From an uncultured Acetatifactor sp. (GTDB lineage Bacteria > Bacillota > Clostridia > Lachnospirales > Lachnospiraceae): a stretch of 29,870 nucleotides of DNA. The translations under genes were made by a program, and so were the position numbers. Location of the stretch: positions 1-29,870 of the forward strand of contig CAKRZO010000032.1 in the NCBI GenBank assembly GCA_934433135.1. The letters run 5' to 3'. The notes beneath the pieces were generated by a model. That model did no database searches. It was not told the DNA's origin and saw nothing but the letters and a program-made list of their open reading frames with translations. The number at the start of each line of letters is the position of its first letter. Within the stretch, counting starts at the first letter, position 1. Positions 1-6,792 of this stretch are shown one piece after another.

Positions 1-126
1 AGCTCGATAAGCTCATCATTAAGTGATAAAGCATTTTTAGGAGTATGGGATGCTTCTGAAGCGCTAAGGCGTCCTTCATTAAATGCTTTTACCCAGCAGT
101 AAATAGAAATTGTCAAGGATTTAACC
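1..126 (-). pseudogene. possible IS3-type transposase OrfA fragment
   Basis: On the minus strand a frame without stops runs off the left edge. It reads SIYCWVKAFNEGRLSAS, then a polar stretch ending in SLNDELIE. The pattern YxWVKxxxEG followed by an acidic, coiled-coil-like segment resembles the end of the helix-turn-helix and the start of the leucine zipper of IS3-family OrfA proteins. The expected N-terminal part is not recognisable upstream, and the next gene on the plus strand begins at 175, so this would be a broken remnant. The rest of the element, if any, lies outside the window. The resemblance is short and could be chance. Confidence 0.3.
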
Positions 127-174
127 GGAATCAGATTTTTTATGATAGAATCAAGAAAAACAGGAGGCTTGGTT

Positions 175-2022
175 ATGGAGTATTATGTTTCAAACTATAT
201 AAAGACTGCAAAGAATGATGATGAGGCAATCCGGCTATGCCTGGAAGACAGCAAAAATGAGCCAGAGAGAGTCATTGTATTTGACAATCCGGACTATATG
301 ATTTCGCAGGCGATTTTACTGCCATCCAATATAACGGTGATTTTGGACGGATGCCATATCAAACAGGCGGATTTTACATTTGATAACGTTTTTCGGGGGG
401 ATAATATTGTGTGCAATCCGGACAATCCAATGTCAGTTCCGCTTGTATGTCCTCCGATTCAGAATATTAAAATTTTGGGAAGAAACGGTGCACGGATTTC
501 CGGTCCTGACAAAAACAGAGTCGGGTATCATCCGGTGTTAGAAGAAGAACAGGAAATGACCGGAGATTTTTGGGGCTGGCGAACCTTTACTATTTTGCTT
601 TCCAATTGCACCGGCTTTGAGATTTCCGGTATCAAGTTAGACCAGTCCCGGTGCTGGACAATTACCCTTGATCTTTGCCAGAATGGATCTGTACATGATT
701 TGGAAATTGAAACCAACGTAAAAAACGGAGACGGAATTGATCTTAGGGCAGGCTGTCGGCAGATTCGGATAGAAAATCTGACAGGCACTACCTCGGATGA
801 CAGCATTGCCTGCACGGCGCTTGGAATGGCAGAGAAAACAGAATACCCAATTGGAAATTATCTGTATCCGTTAGAGCCGTCCTGCTGTTTAGAGAATAAA
901 GACAAAGATATTCGCGATATTCAGATTCGGAATGTTCAGACAGGCGGCTGCCATCATGCAGTGATTTGCCTGGCAGCAGACGGCTGCCGCGTGCATGATA
1001 TCCTGATTGATGGAGTACAGGAGGTTGGGAATGGAAATCGGGAGGCAACTGTCAAATTATATACAGGCTATGGTGCAAAATCCGGAAAAGCAGATCTTTC
1101 CCGTATTACAGTTCAAAACGTGTCCTCGCGCTATGCGGAGCATGCCGTTTATTGCAATACCAGTGTGGAGGATTGTATTTTGAAAAATATTCAATTGGAG
1201 AAAATTCAATTAGATGCTCCGGAAGGATTTTCTTTGATTGATGGAATCGAGGCAGAGGATATCCAAAAAATGCTGAAACAGCTTGGTATTTCTTCCAGCG
1301 ACTGTGTTACAGTGCATACCTCACTAAAAAGCATTGGAAAAATTTGCGGCGGTGCAGAAACGATGTTAAATGCATTTTGCGAATATCTGCAAGAGGGAAT
1401 GTTTGTTGTGCCAACGCATACCTGGGCAAATGTAAATGCAGAAACTCCGGAATTTAATGTCCGGACAACGAAACCTTGTATCGGAGCGTTTCCGTCACTG
1501 TGTGCAAAAGTCGCAATTGACCATGAAAATGCAGTTCGTTCCCTGCATCCGACGCATTCTGCGGCGATCTTTGGAAAAAAAGCAGATGTCTATGCAGACG
1601 GAGAAATCCAGGTTCGGTCGCGGACGCCGCGGAATGGCGTGTGGGGCAGACTATATGATCAGAACGCCAAGGTTGTCATGATTGGGGTGGGGTTAGAGAG
1701 CAACACCTATCTTCATGCTGTGGATGAGGAGGTCAATGATTTACCGGAGGACGAGGCATTCTATTTTGACGCATGCCTGGTGGATATGAACGGAGAAAAA
1801 CACAAAATTTCACATATGAACAAGATGGCATACTGGACATCCAATCTTTTCCCGAAATTGGAACCGTACTTTTTCGAGCATGGCGCGGTTTCTTATTCCA
1901 GATTGGGAAATGCAAAGGTAATTTGCTTTGATGTTGTAAAAGGACATGATTTATTGGTGGAGTTATGCAAAAGGGCAGAGAATGCCAAGCGATTTGAAAG
2001 TATCGTAGCTGCTGTAAAATAA
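175..2022 (+). CDS. GH28-like parallel beta-helix fused to an AAC(3)-family acetyltransferase domain
   Basis: The protein has 616 residues from the ATG at 175, which follows GGAGG at 163-167; an earlier ATG at 142 has no such site. Residues 1 to about 355 look like a right-handed parallel beta-helix of the polygalacturonase (GH28) type. They carry NGDGID (D186, D189), the DD pair at 208-209 and a histidine pair at 260-261 where GH28 enzymes have GHG. Residues from about 360 to the end match aminoglycoside 3-N-acetyltransferases of the Antibiotic_NAT family: a VHTSLKSIG motif, SLHPTHSAAIFG with H458, and NTYLHAVDE with H514. Those enzymes transfer acetyl from acetyl-CoA to amino groups. No signal peptide is visible, so it probably acts in the cytoplasm, perhaps on an amino sugar or an oligosaccharide. 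Aminoglycoside resistance is not implied. The junction is in frame with no sign of damage. The fusion could be natural or the product of a deletion between two genes. Confidence 0.75.
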   Translation: MEYYVSNYIKTAKNDDEAIRLCLEDSKNEPERVIVFDNPDYMISQAILLPSNITVILDGCHIKQADFTFDNVFRGDNIVCNPDNPMSVPLVCPPIQNIKILGRNGARISGPDKNRVGYHPVLEEEQEMTGDFWGWRTFTILLSNCTGFEISGIKLDQSRCWTITLDLCQNGSVHDLEIETNVKNGDGIDLRAGCRQIRIENLTGTTSDDSIACTALGMAEKTEYPIGNYLYPLEPSCCLENKDKDIRDIQIRNVQTGGCHHAVICLAADGCRVHDILIDGVQEVGNGNREATVKLYTGYGAKSGKADLSRITVQNVSSRYAEHAVYCNTSVEDCILKNIQLEKIQLDAPEGFSLIDGIEAEDIQKMLKQLGISSSDCVTVHTSLKSIGKICGGAETMLNAFCEYLQEGMFVVPTHTWANVNAETPEFNVRTTKPCIGAFPSLCAKVAIDHENAVRSLHPTHSAAIFGKKADVYADGEIQVRSRTPRNGVWGRLYDQNAKVVMIGVGLESNTYLHAVDEEVNDLPEDEAFYFDACLVDMNGEKHKISHMNKMAYWTSNLFPKLEPYFFEHGAVSYSRLGNAKVICFDVVKGHDLLVELCKRAENAKRFESIVAAVK

Positions 2023-2035
2023 GAAAAAGAAAAAA

Positions 2036-2181
2036 GAAGACCTCACATGCGATGATTTTGTTACTGAATTTGATATATATATTCGACCTAATAAATGCGG
2101 AGAAAAAGGTGTTAAAATATATAGTGGGAAAACGATTGGTCATAAGAGAATCGTAAAAATACCAGGCATAACGGAATCATC
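2036..2181 (+). other. stop-free relic frame between the fusion gene and the IS fragment
   Basis: In the frame starting at 2036 the DNA reads EDLTCDDFVTEFDIYIRP, followed by a basic stretch containing GKTIGHKRIVKIPG, without a stop until inside the IS remnant. It has no start codon or ribosome site. The composition looks protein-like, so it may be the remnant of a gene cut by the insertion, but no family was recognised. It may also be chance. Confidence 0.2.
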
Positions 2182-2397
2182 TTTTCTGCGGAGGTTTTCT
2201 GGTGGAAAGAATAGATGCTCCACTTCCTCTGCCGGCATTTGTTTCAGCGTATCAAGATCTTTACCGGATTCTTTGAACCGGTTCATGATCAGAGTAATTG
2301 TGCTGCAGCCGACATTGTATCGGCTACGGCAATCATCATAGGATATGCCACGCTGACGCATATCTATGATTCCAAGAATTGTAGTACAGTTTTGCAT
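2140..2397 (-). pseudogene. istA: IstA transposase, N-terminal fragment
   Basis: The fragment starts at the ATG at 2397, preceded by AGGAG nine bases upstream. It encodes a helix-turn-helix region (GISYDDCRSRYNVGCSTIT) followed by the segment EEVEHLFFPPENLRRKD, both typical of the start of IS21-family IstA proteins. After about 70 residues the similarity stops and the frame closes with an unrelated tail. A full IstA has roughly 400 to 500 residues and a DDE catalytic domain, which is absent here, so no transposition activity is expected. A truncated DNA-binding protein could still be made and could bind the repeats upstream of its own start. Confidence 0.7.
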
Positions 2398-2454
2398 AAT
2401 TGTATGCTCCTTTCTCGTTTGTTTTTACTACGAGAAAACTATACCACAATAAAT

Positions 2455-2530
2455 CTCACACCGATGTTCCGAGCGGATACACCGGTGGAACAAAGTGCTC
2501 ACACCGTTTCAAGCGAAATGCTCACACCGG
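2455..2530 (+). repeat. IS21-type terminal repeats
   Basis: Four versions of (G)CTCACACCG(G) begin at 2455, 2476 (GATACACCG), 2498 and 2521, spaced 21, 22 and 23 bases apart, or about two helical turns. Regular spacing on one face of the DNA is what is expected for transposase-binding sites at an IS21-family end. The array lies upstream of the istA fragment and reaches the start of the neighbouring transporter frame. Confidence 0.65.
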
Positions 2531-3183
2531 TCAGGCGAAATTTGCAGTTTGTGTTTATAACAATTTCAGGATTGATTTACAACCAGTCGTTTATAAGAAT
2601 TTTGCCGTTGTACATTTCACTTCTGATTGCTCTGTTGCAAGCAGAAGTAAACAGATATGCGAATTTGGTCGGTGGGTTAAACGCGATAATATATTCGGTT
2701 GTTTATCTACATTACAATTTATATGCGATGGCAGCGTATGCGTTGATAGTCTCTTTCCCTCTGCAAATAGTTACGTTTATTTTGTGGAACAAACAACCAT
2801 GGCAGAATTCAACTGTTCTGAAAAGATTTTCAAATGCAAAAAGAGCTATATTGATTATCGGAACAATAATTGCGTGGGGAATAATCTGTTATTTCTTATC
2901 TGGTACGGACTCAAGTCACAAAGAACTTGATACTGCTGTAACGGTTGAGGGAGTAGTGGAAACGGTGTTAACATTGTTTTCGTATTTAGAATATACAGTG
3001 TTTACTTTTGCGGGTACGGTTTTCAGCACGTTGCTTTATGTCATGATGTTGAAAGATACCCCGGAGCAAATGACATATCTTGGATATTCGGTTTATTCAA
3101 TGATATGCACATTGGTTGCTTTGATCAACGCAAATAATATATACCGAGAGCAAAACAAATTAGCCAAATCACAAGAGACTTAG
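2518..3183 (+). pseudogene. pnuC: PnuC-like vitamin-precursor transporter, 5' end replaced by IS sequence
   Basis: About 210 residues of a hydrophobic protein with around six or seven membrane segments. The segment NLVGGLNAIIYSVVYLHYN and the following LQIVTFILWNKQ resemble the core of PnuC-type nicotinamide riboside/vitamin transporters. The frame runs back through the IS terminal repeats; the ATG at 2518 lies inside them and has no ribosome site, so the native start has been lost. The C-terminus appears intact. The next gene begins 14 bases later with its own AGGAG, suggesting that the two were co-transcribed. It may be a nearly complete protein reading from a weak internal start (for example TTG at 2573), but a broken gene is more likely. 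Confidence 0.6.
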
Positions 3184-3197
3184 AGGAGAATTTTTCA

Positions 3198-4649
3198 ATG
3201 GATATTAATATTTCAAATATGAGAGAATGTTTTTTTGATGATATGATGATTAATACAAGTGAAACAACAGTGGAATTCCGTTTGCATCATCCTATCAGAA
3301 AAAATGTTGTGATTGTACATGATGAACCGTGGGAAGGTGATAATTGTTGTTATTATAATTTCTTTTGGGATGATGGTATTTATAGAATGTATTATCTGGG
3401 GGCAAGCACTTTTAAGGCAAGCGGAATGTTTGTAGATGGTGTTTCAGTCTGCTATGCAGAGAGCAAAGATGGAATAAACTGGACTAAGCCCAAACTTCAT
3501 ATTTGTAAGGTTGATGGCTCAGACGATAATAATATCATTTTGGATTTGTCAATGGTTCATCATGGACATTCGATTGATAACTTTATGGTGTTTAAAGATA
3601 CTAATCCAAATTGCGATGATGATAAGAGATATAAAGCTGTTCTCAGATTGGGTGATGATGGCGATGACGGTTTGTATTGTATGTTCAGCTCCGATGGAAT
3701 ACACTTTAATTTTGGCGGAACGCTGACAACTGAGGGAAACTTTGATTCATTAAATGTTGCTTTTTGGGATGAAACGGCATGTTGTTACAGATGCTATTTT
3801 CGTGGATATCACGCGCCCGGCGATACTGCTGTCGGAATAAATACGGACGAGAATAATATTCGTGATATACGTTACATGGAATCCATTGATTTTATAAACT
3901 GGACTAAGCCGAGATTGATTGAATTCGGAGATGACAGAGAAGTTTCGTTATATACAAATTGTGTGCAGAATTATCAGCGTGCAAAACAGATTTTAATCGG
4001 ATTTCCATCTCGGTATTTATTTCGAAGAAACTGGAACGGCAGCTTTGATGAGTTACCCGGAAAAGAGCGGCGTATCGAGAGAATGAAGAGATATCAGCGT
4101 TACGGGTTGGTTTTGACTGATTGTATATTTATGACATCAAGAGACGGAATTACTTTTAAAAGATATAATGAAGCTTTTATGACTCCCGGTCTTGAGGGAG
4201 AGACGAATTGGGTATATGGAGATTGTTATCCAGCAAGAGGGTTCCTAGAAACAGAGACGGATATTGAAAGTACGGACAGAGAACTTTCGATGTTTGTTCC
4301 CGAGGGGGAGTGGAGCGGAAATCCGACAAAACTTGTCAGATATACAATACGTTGTGATGGATTCAGGTCAGCTCACGCTGGTGAAAGTGAAAAGATACTT
4401 GTGACAAAGCCTTTTGTTTTCAACGGAAGTGATTTGTTTGTAAATTTTGAAACTTCTGCACTCGGTTATATGTATTTTACACTTGTTGATAAAGAAGGCA
4501 ACAGATATGAAAGCGAAGAGACGTTCGGAAATTGCATTGACAGAAAAGTTTATTTCAACGGCGAGATTGTAAAAGAACTCTCCGGAAAACTTGTGACACT
4601 AGAAGTTCGTATGTACGATTCGGATTTATATTCAATAATGTTCAGGTGA
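3198..4649 (+). CDS. five-bladed beta-propeller glycosidase-like protein (GH32/GH43 type)
   Basis: The 483-residue product starts at an ATG after AGAGGAGA. Repeating propeller-blade signatures are visible: Y-AESKDGINWTKPKL around residue 95, SSDGIHFN, SIDFINWTKPRL around residue 235 and SRDGITF around residue 315. This W-x-x-P and S-x-D-G-x-x-(W/F) rhythm is typical of GH32/GH43/GH68-like propellers and of related uncharacterised families. HDEPWEGD near the N-terminus could contribute an acidic active-site residue, but the catalytic set was not established. The last 100 residues look like a beta-sandwich. There is no signal peptide, so the substrate is presumably a small imported saccharide. 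It sits in one run with the PnuC-like and amidohydrolase genes. Base composition is more AT-rich than in the genes beyond 12 kb. Confidence 0.65.
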   Translation: MDINISNMRECFFDDMMINTSETTVEFRLHHPIRKNVVIVHDEPWEGDNCCYYNFFWDDGIYRMYYLGASTFKASGMFVDGVSVCYAESKDGINWTKPKLHICKVDGSDDNNIILDLSMVHHGHSIDNFMVFKDTNPNCDDDKRYKAVLRLGDDGDDGLYCMFSSDGIHFNFGGTLTTEGNFDSLNVAFWDETACCYRCYFRGYHAPGDTAVGINTDENNIRDIRYMESIDFINWTKPRLIEFGDDREVSLYTNCVQNYQRAKQILIGFPSRYLFRRNWNGSFDELPGKERRIERMKRYQRYGLVLTDCIFMTSRDGITFKRYNEAFMTPGLEGETNWVYGDCYPARGFLETETDIESTDRELSMFVPEGEWSGNPTKLVRYTIRCDGFRSAHAGESEKILVTKPFVFNGSDLFVNFETSALGYMYFTLVDKEGNRYESEETFGNCIDRKVYFNGEIVKELSGKLVTLEVRMYDSDLYSIMFR

Positions 4650-4686
4650 TATTTTGAACTTAAGGTAATAAATTGAGGAAAATAGC

Positions 4687-5445
4687 ATGAATATTATAGA
4701 TTTTCACACGCATCCGGGATATAACTCAACCCAAGATTTTGGGTATGATATGACACCGGAAATGTTTGTTCAAGAACTGAAAAGGGCAGGTATCACAAAG
4801 GCATGTGGGAGTGCTCTTGATTTAGTTTTGATAAAAGAAGAAAGTAAAATTGATATGCTGATAAAAAAGTTAAACCATATTTCGTGGATGTATTATGAAA
4901 GATTTCCGAATTTTTTTGTACCTGGAATACATGTTCACCCAGAATGTGTAGAAATATCGGCAGATGAAATAGAATTTTATTCAGAAAAAGGAGTTAAAAT
5001 AATAGGCAAATTGACTCCATATTTAATGGGGTGCAATACATTCCTTTTATCAGGATATTTTGAATTATTTGAATTATGCAGCGGTAAAAATATGATTTTA
5101 TCCTTACATCGACCACCGATTAAAGAATGTGCACGTTTGGCTGAGCAATTTCCAAATTTAAAAATGGTGATTGCTCAGCCATCATATGGACAGGATTATA
5201 TGGACTTGTTGTCCATTATAAAGAAATATGAAAATTTGTTTATGGACTTATCCGGCACGGGCATTGCTGCATATGGAATGTTGAGATATGGGATTGATGT
5301 TGTTGGTAAAGAGAAAATTATATTCGGGACTGACTTCCCTGGGTACAATCCCGAAATGTACGTGAGATCTGTATTTTATGAAAAACTAACCGATGATGAA
5401 AGGGAATTTATCTTGTACAAAAATGCCGAAAGGCTTTTAATATAG
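4687..5445 (+). CDS. amidohydrolase-2 family TIM-barrel metal hydrolase
   Basis: The 252-residue product starts at an ATG after GAGGAAAA. The N-terminus MNIIDFHTHPG gives the HxH metal motif (H7, H9). LHRPP supplies H141, GTDFPG near the end supplies D216, and the closing KNAERLLI is the usual amidohydrolase-2 ending. The histidine normally found in an AHxGG motif appears to be Q164 (VIAQPSYGQ), so metal binding may be altered. Family members include decarboxylases, lactonases and hydrolases of small molecules. Given the propeller gene 37 bases upstream, hydrolysis of a sugar lactone or similar product is plausible but unproven. It is the last gene of the left-hand run; downstream comes the repeat-rich decay zone. 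Confidence 0.75.
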   Translation: MNIIDFHTHPGYNSTQDFGYDMTPEMFVQELKRAGITKACGSALDLVLIKEESKIDMLIKKLNHISWMYYERFPNFFVPGIHVHPECVEISADEIEFYSEKGVKIIGKLTPYLMGCNTFLLSGYFELFELCSGKNMILSLHRPPIKECARLAEQFPNLKMVIAQPSYGQDYMDLLSIIKKYENLFMDLSGTGIAAYGMLRYGIDVVGKEKIIFGTDFPGYNPEMYVRSVFYEKLTDDEREFILYKNAERLLI

Positions 5446-5464
5446 TTACTTTACGATCTAACCA

Positions 5465-5560
5465 GCAGGTAGTAATACGCTGTATAATCGTGTAACCGAA
5501 TTTGCGTTTAAGTGTCGCGGTAATGGCACCGGCCACGATGCCGCCGCAAGGTGTTTTTTT
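5465..5560 (+). ncRNA. DUF3800-associated structured RNA, degraded copy
   Basis: The region matches the leader at 6560-6656. Two hairpins can be drawn but are damaged: GGCACCG/CGATGCC at 5524-5541 has one mismatch (intact in the other copy), and the terminator-like stem CCGCC/GGTGT has lost a pair. The T tract remains. The pattern suggests drift after loss of selection. TATAAT is present at 5483-5488. Assignment to a DUF3800 RNA motif rests on position and structure only. Confidence 0.5.
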
Positions 5561-5597
5561 GCGTTTAGGAGAAATATTATATATTCGGATGAATCCG
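5465..5597 (+). repeat. direct repeat, left copy (degraded RNA leader plus DUF3800 start)
   Basis: This segment aligns base by base with 6560-6703, with scattered substitutions. It is one of two same-direction copies that flank the toxin-antitoxin pair. About ten bases around the start codon of the downstream reading frame are missing in this copy (GAAATATTAT runs straight into ATATTCGGATGAATCC), so the DUF3800 start is destroyed. After 5597 the similarity ends. It could be the product of tandem insertion of related modules followed by decay. Confidence 0.8.
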
Positions 5598-5609
5598 TAA
5601 TATGCAGCC

Positions 5610-5634
5610 CCCTGCCGATAAAGTAATGGCAGGG
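5610..5634. other. isolated hairpin CCCTGCC/GGCAGGG
   Basis: A perfect 7-bp stem (5610-5616 with 5628-5634) with an 11-base loop lies beyond the stop of the small minus-strand ORF at 5668. There is no T tract on either side, so it is not a convincing terminator. It may simply be a scar of the repeat-rich zone. Confidence 0.25.
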
Positions 5635-5667
5635 AACTGTCAGAGTCCGGGTTATGGCAACATCTTT

Positions 5668-5802
5668 TTAATCTGCAAACAAATCCTCAGCCGTAATAAC
5701 GGATTGAATTTCACCGGAATAAGAATTGTCACTGATGCCATAGGTCGTGATCAAGGTAGAATGAATCACATACTTTGTCTTTGTTCCTTTAATCAAACTC
5801 AT
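5668..5802 (-). pseudogene. 44-residue ORF, probably the C-terminal relic of a larger protein
   Basis: The frame starts at the ATG at 5802 after GGAAGGA, 17 bases beyond the toxin gene on the same strand, so it could be translated as the third gene of that operon. The product begins MSLIKGTKTKYVIHSTLITT and ends SVITAEDLFAD. The ending resembles the C-terminal strand of AAA-type ATPases found in Clostridia (a YxG..Q.V.T..DLF pattern), from memory and not certain. The frame remains open upstream of the ATG, which also fits a 3' fragment of a longer gene. No function is proposed. Confidence 0.35.
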
Positions 5803-5819
5803 GACATTCCTTCCACAAC

Positions 5820-6155
5820 TTATTTTTTCCCCCACTTTTGGAAATTTAACTGTTTGTCAATGTTTCGCCCGCTATACATTACCCTAAGAATTGTCACAAC
5901 CTTTTTGGTGCTGTCCGGGATATAAAGTACTATATAATTATCTACAGGTAATGTGCGAAGTCGACGACTTTTCCATGGTTCTTTATCATATAATTGATAA
6001 CGTTCCGGCATAGTATCTAGACTTGATATCTGTTCTTCCAGACGGTCAAGCTGTCCGCATGCATTTTCAGGTGATTGTAATTCGAAAGCAATATGTTCAA
6101 GAACTCCTCTTAAATCATTGTCTGCCTGTTCGGATATTTGTATTTCATATATCAT
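5820..6155 (-). CDS. RelE/ParE-family type II toxin
   Basis: The 111-residue product has the usual length and pattern of the RelE/ParE fold: MIYEIQISEQADNDL at the N-terminus, a helical hairpin, then the strands RRLRTLPVDNYIVLYI and VVTILRVMYSGRNI. The family contains ribosome-dependent mRNA interferases and gyrase poisons. The N-terminus and the IxYxxRNID-like end favour a ParE/RelE-like protein, but catalytic residues do not decide between them. The start overlaps the antitoxin stop by four bases (ATGA), meaning translational coupling. The pair sits between two direct repeats. Confidence 0.85.
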   Translation of the reverse strand: MIYEIQISEQADNDLRGVLEHIAFELQSPENACGQLDRLEEQISSLDTMPERYQLYDKEPWKSRRLRTLPVDNYIVLYIPDSTKKVVTILRVMYSGRNIDKQLNFQKWGKK

Positions 6156-6460
6156 AAACCATAGTCCTTGCGAATGTCAGCAAATGCTTTCTTAGCATTT
6201 ATTGTTCGCCCAGCCCGCATATCCGCATATCCTTTCTCTAATTCTTCATTGAACTCTGCTTCTGATAATATATTCATATCAAGTGGTCTTGCAGGTGGGA
6301 TTTTTACTTCAAATGGAAGCCCTCTCTGTAAGATAATCTGTTTATAAAACATATTAATTGCATTGGAAGCGGGGATTCCAAGGGTAGATAGGATGCTCTC
6401 GGCTTTTTCTTTGACATCCGGTTCAATTCTTGCATATAAATTTGCTGATTTTGCGGCCAT
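6152..6460 (-). CDS. RelB/DinJ-family antitoxin
   Basis: The start chosen is the ATG at 6460, preceded by GGAGA; the longer frame to 6631 has no ribosome site and runs through the promoter. The product has 102 residues. The first half, MAAKSANLYARIEPDVKEKA and then LGIPASNAINMFYKQI, is the ribbon-helix-helix DNA-binding domain of RelB/DinJ antitoxins, with PxSxAI-type signature residues. The acidic second half binds and neutralises the toxin. The antitoxin normally represses its own promoter, which here lies at 6501-6529. A decayed second copy of this gene's 5' end is found at 7368-7492. Confidence 0.87.
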   Translation of the reverse strand: MAAKSANLYARIEPDVKEKAESILSTLGIPASNAINMFYKQIILQRGLPFEVKIPPARPLDMNILSEAEFNEELEKGYADMRAGRTINAKKAFADIRKDYGL

Positions 6461-6500
6461 ATAAGGTGTCTCCTTTCGAAAATCGTATTTTTCTAAATCT

Positions 6501-6529
6501 ATTATATGCAAATGTCCGCACAAAAGCAA
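6501..6529 (-). promoter_or_regulatory. promoter of the toxin-antitoxin operon
   Basis: On the minus strand TTGCTT (6529-6524) and TATAAT (6506-6501) are separated by 17 bases. The start site would fall about 35 bases before the antitoxin ATG. The region is conserved in the relic copy at 7460-7492, where the -10 has become TCTAAT. Repression by the antitoxin is expected from the family. Confidence 0.6.
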
Positions 6530-6559
6530 TACTAAAATATAATTGTATATAATGCTATT

Positions 6560-6656
6560 GCAGGTAGTAATACGCTGTATAATCGTGTAACCGAATTTAC
6601 GTTTAAGTGTCATGATAATGGCATCGGTCACGATGCCGCCGCAAGGCGGTTTTTTT
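6560..6656 (+). ncRNA. DUF3800-associated structured RNA leader with terminator
   Basis: Downstream of a -10-like TATAAT (6578-6583) the transcript can form a perfect 7-bp hairpin GGCATCG-GTCA-CGATGCC (6620-6637). It can also form the GC-rich hairpin CCGCC-GCAA-GGCGG (6636-6649), followed by seven T. The two share bases 6636-6637 but are otherwise compatible. The leader ends just before AGGAG and the ATG of a DUF3800 frame. Published surveys of bacterial intergenic RNAs describe several motifs upstream of DUF3800 genes, of unknown role; this element has the same position and style. Which of those motifs it is, if any, cannot be told without a covariance search. Confidence 0.6.
6636..6656 (+). 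terminator. intrinsic terminator-like hairpin ahead of the DUF3800 start
   Basis: Stem CCGCC/GGCGG with loop GCAA, then T7 (6650-6656). Its position between promoter and reading frame makes it an attenuator candidate rather than an end-of-operon terminator. Confidence 0.65.
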
Positions 6657-6672
6657 GTTAAGGAGAAATATT

Positions 6673-6744
6673 ATGGATTTGTTTATATATTCGGATGAAT
6701 CCGGAGTATTTGATAAAGAACATAATGAGATTTACGTATTTTAT
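6673..6744 (+). pseudogene. DUF3800 protein, N-terminal fragment
   Basis: ATG at 6673 with AGGAG seven bases upstream. The product begins MDLFIYSDESGVFDKEHNE, the characteristic start of DUF3800 proteins, where the conserved DESG acidic motif belongs to a predicted RNase H-like fold. After about 24 residues the frame runs into the terminator of the neighbouring minus-strand gene, so over 90 percent of the protein is missing. Full-length family members have roughly 200 to 350 residues. The RNA leader in front remains intact, so a short transcript may still be made. Confidence 0.7.
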
Positions 6745-6751
6745 TCTCACA

Positions 6752-6778
6752 AAAAAAGCCTGCATCGCAGGCTTTTTC
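6752..6778 (-). terminator. bidirectional terminator
   Basis: Stem AGCCTGC/GCAGGCT (6757-6763 with 6767-6773), loop ATC, flanked by A7 on the left and T5 on the right. It ends the small membrane protein gene on the minus strand and would also stop transcription from the DUF3800 leader. Confidence 0.8.
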
Positions 6779-6792
6779 ACTTTATGGGTTCT

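Larger units (their letters stand above)
2140..2540 (-). mobile_element. truncated IS21-family element
   Basis: The segment holds the start of an IstA transposase gene on the minus strand and, outside it, one terminal region with several copies of a short repeat (2455-2530). IS21-family ends typically carry such multiple transposase-binding repeats. Most of istA, all of istB and the other end are missing. The inner break lies near 2180, where the protein stops resembling IstA. The outer end abuts a transporter gene that has lost its own start. The copy is therefore immobile. Confidence 0.7.
6560..6703 (+). repeat. direct repeat, right copy (RNA leader plus DUF3800 start)
   Basis: This is the better preserved of the two copies (the other is 5465-5597). 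It contains TATAAT at 6578-6583, two hairpins, a T tract, AGGAG and the beginning of a DUF3800 reading frame. The copies point the same way and bracket the toxin-antitoxin genes and the 5668-5802 ORF. Confidence 0.8.

Noticed and set aside
175..2022. Aminoglycoside resistance gene
   Set aside because: The AAC(3)-type domain is fused to a carbohydrate-type beta-helix in a sugar-gene setting; the family alone does not show resistance.
5465..6703. CRISPR array
   Set aside because: Only two copies exist, about 1.1 kb apart, with genes between them and no spacer-repeat periodicity.
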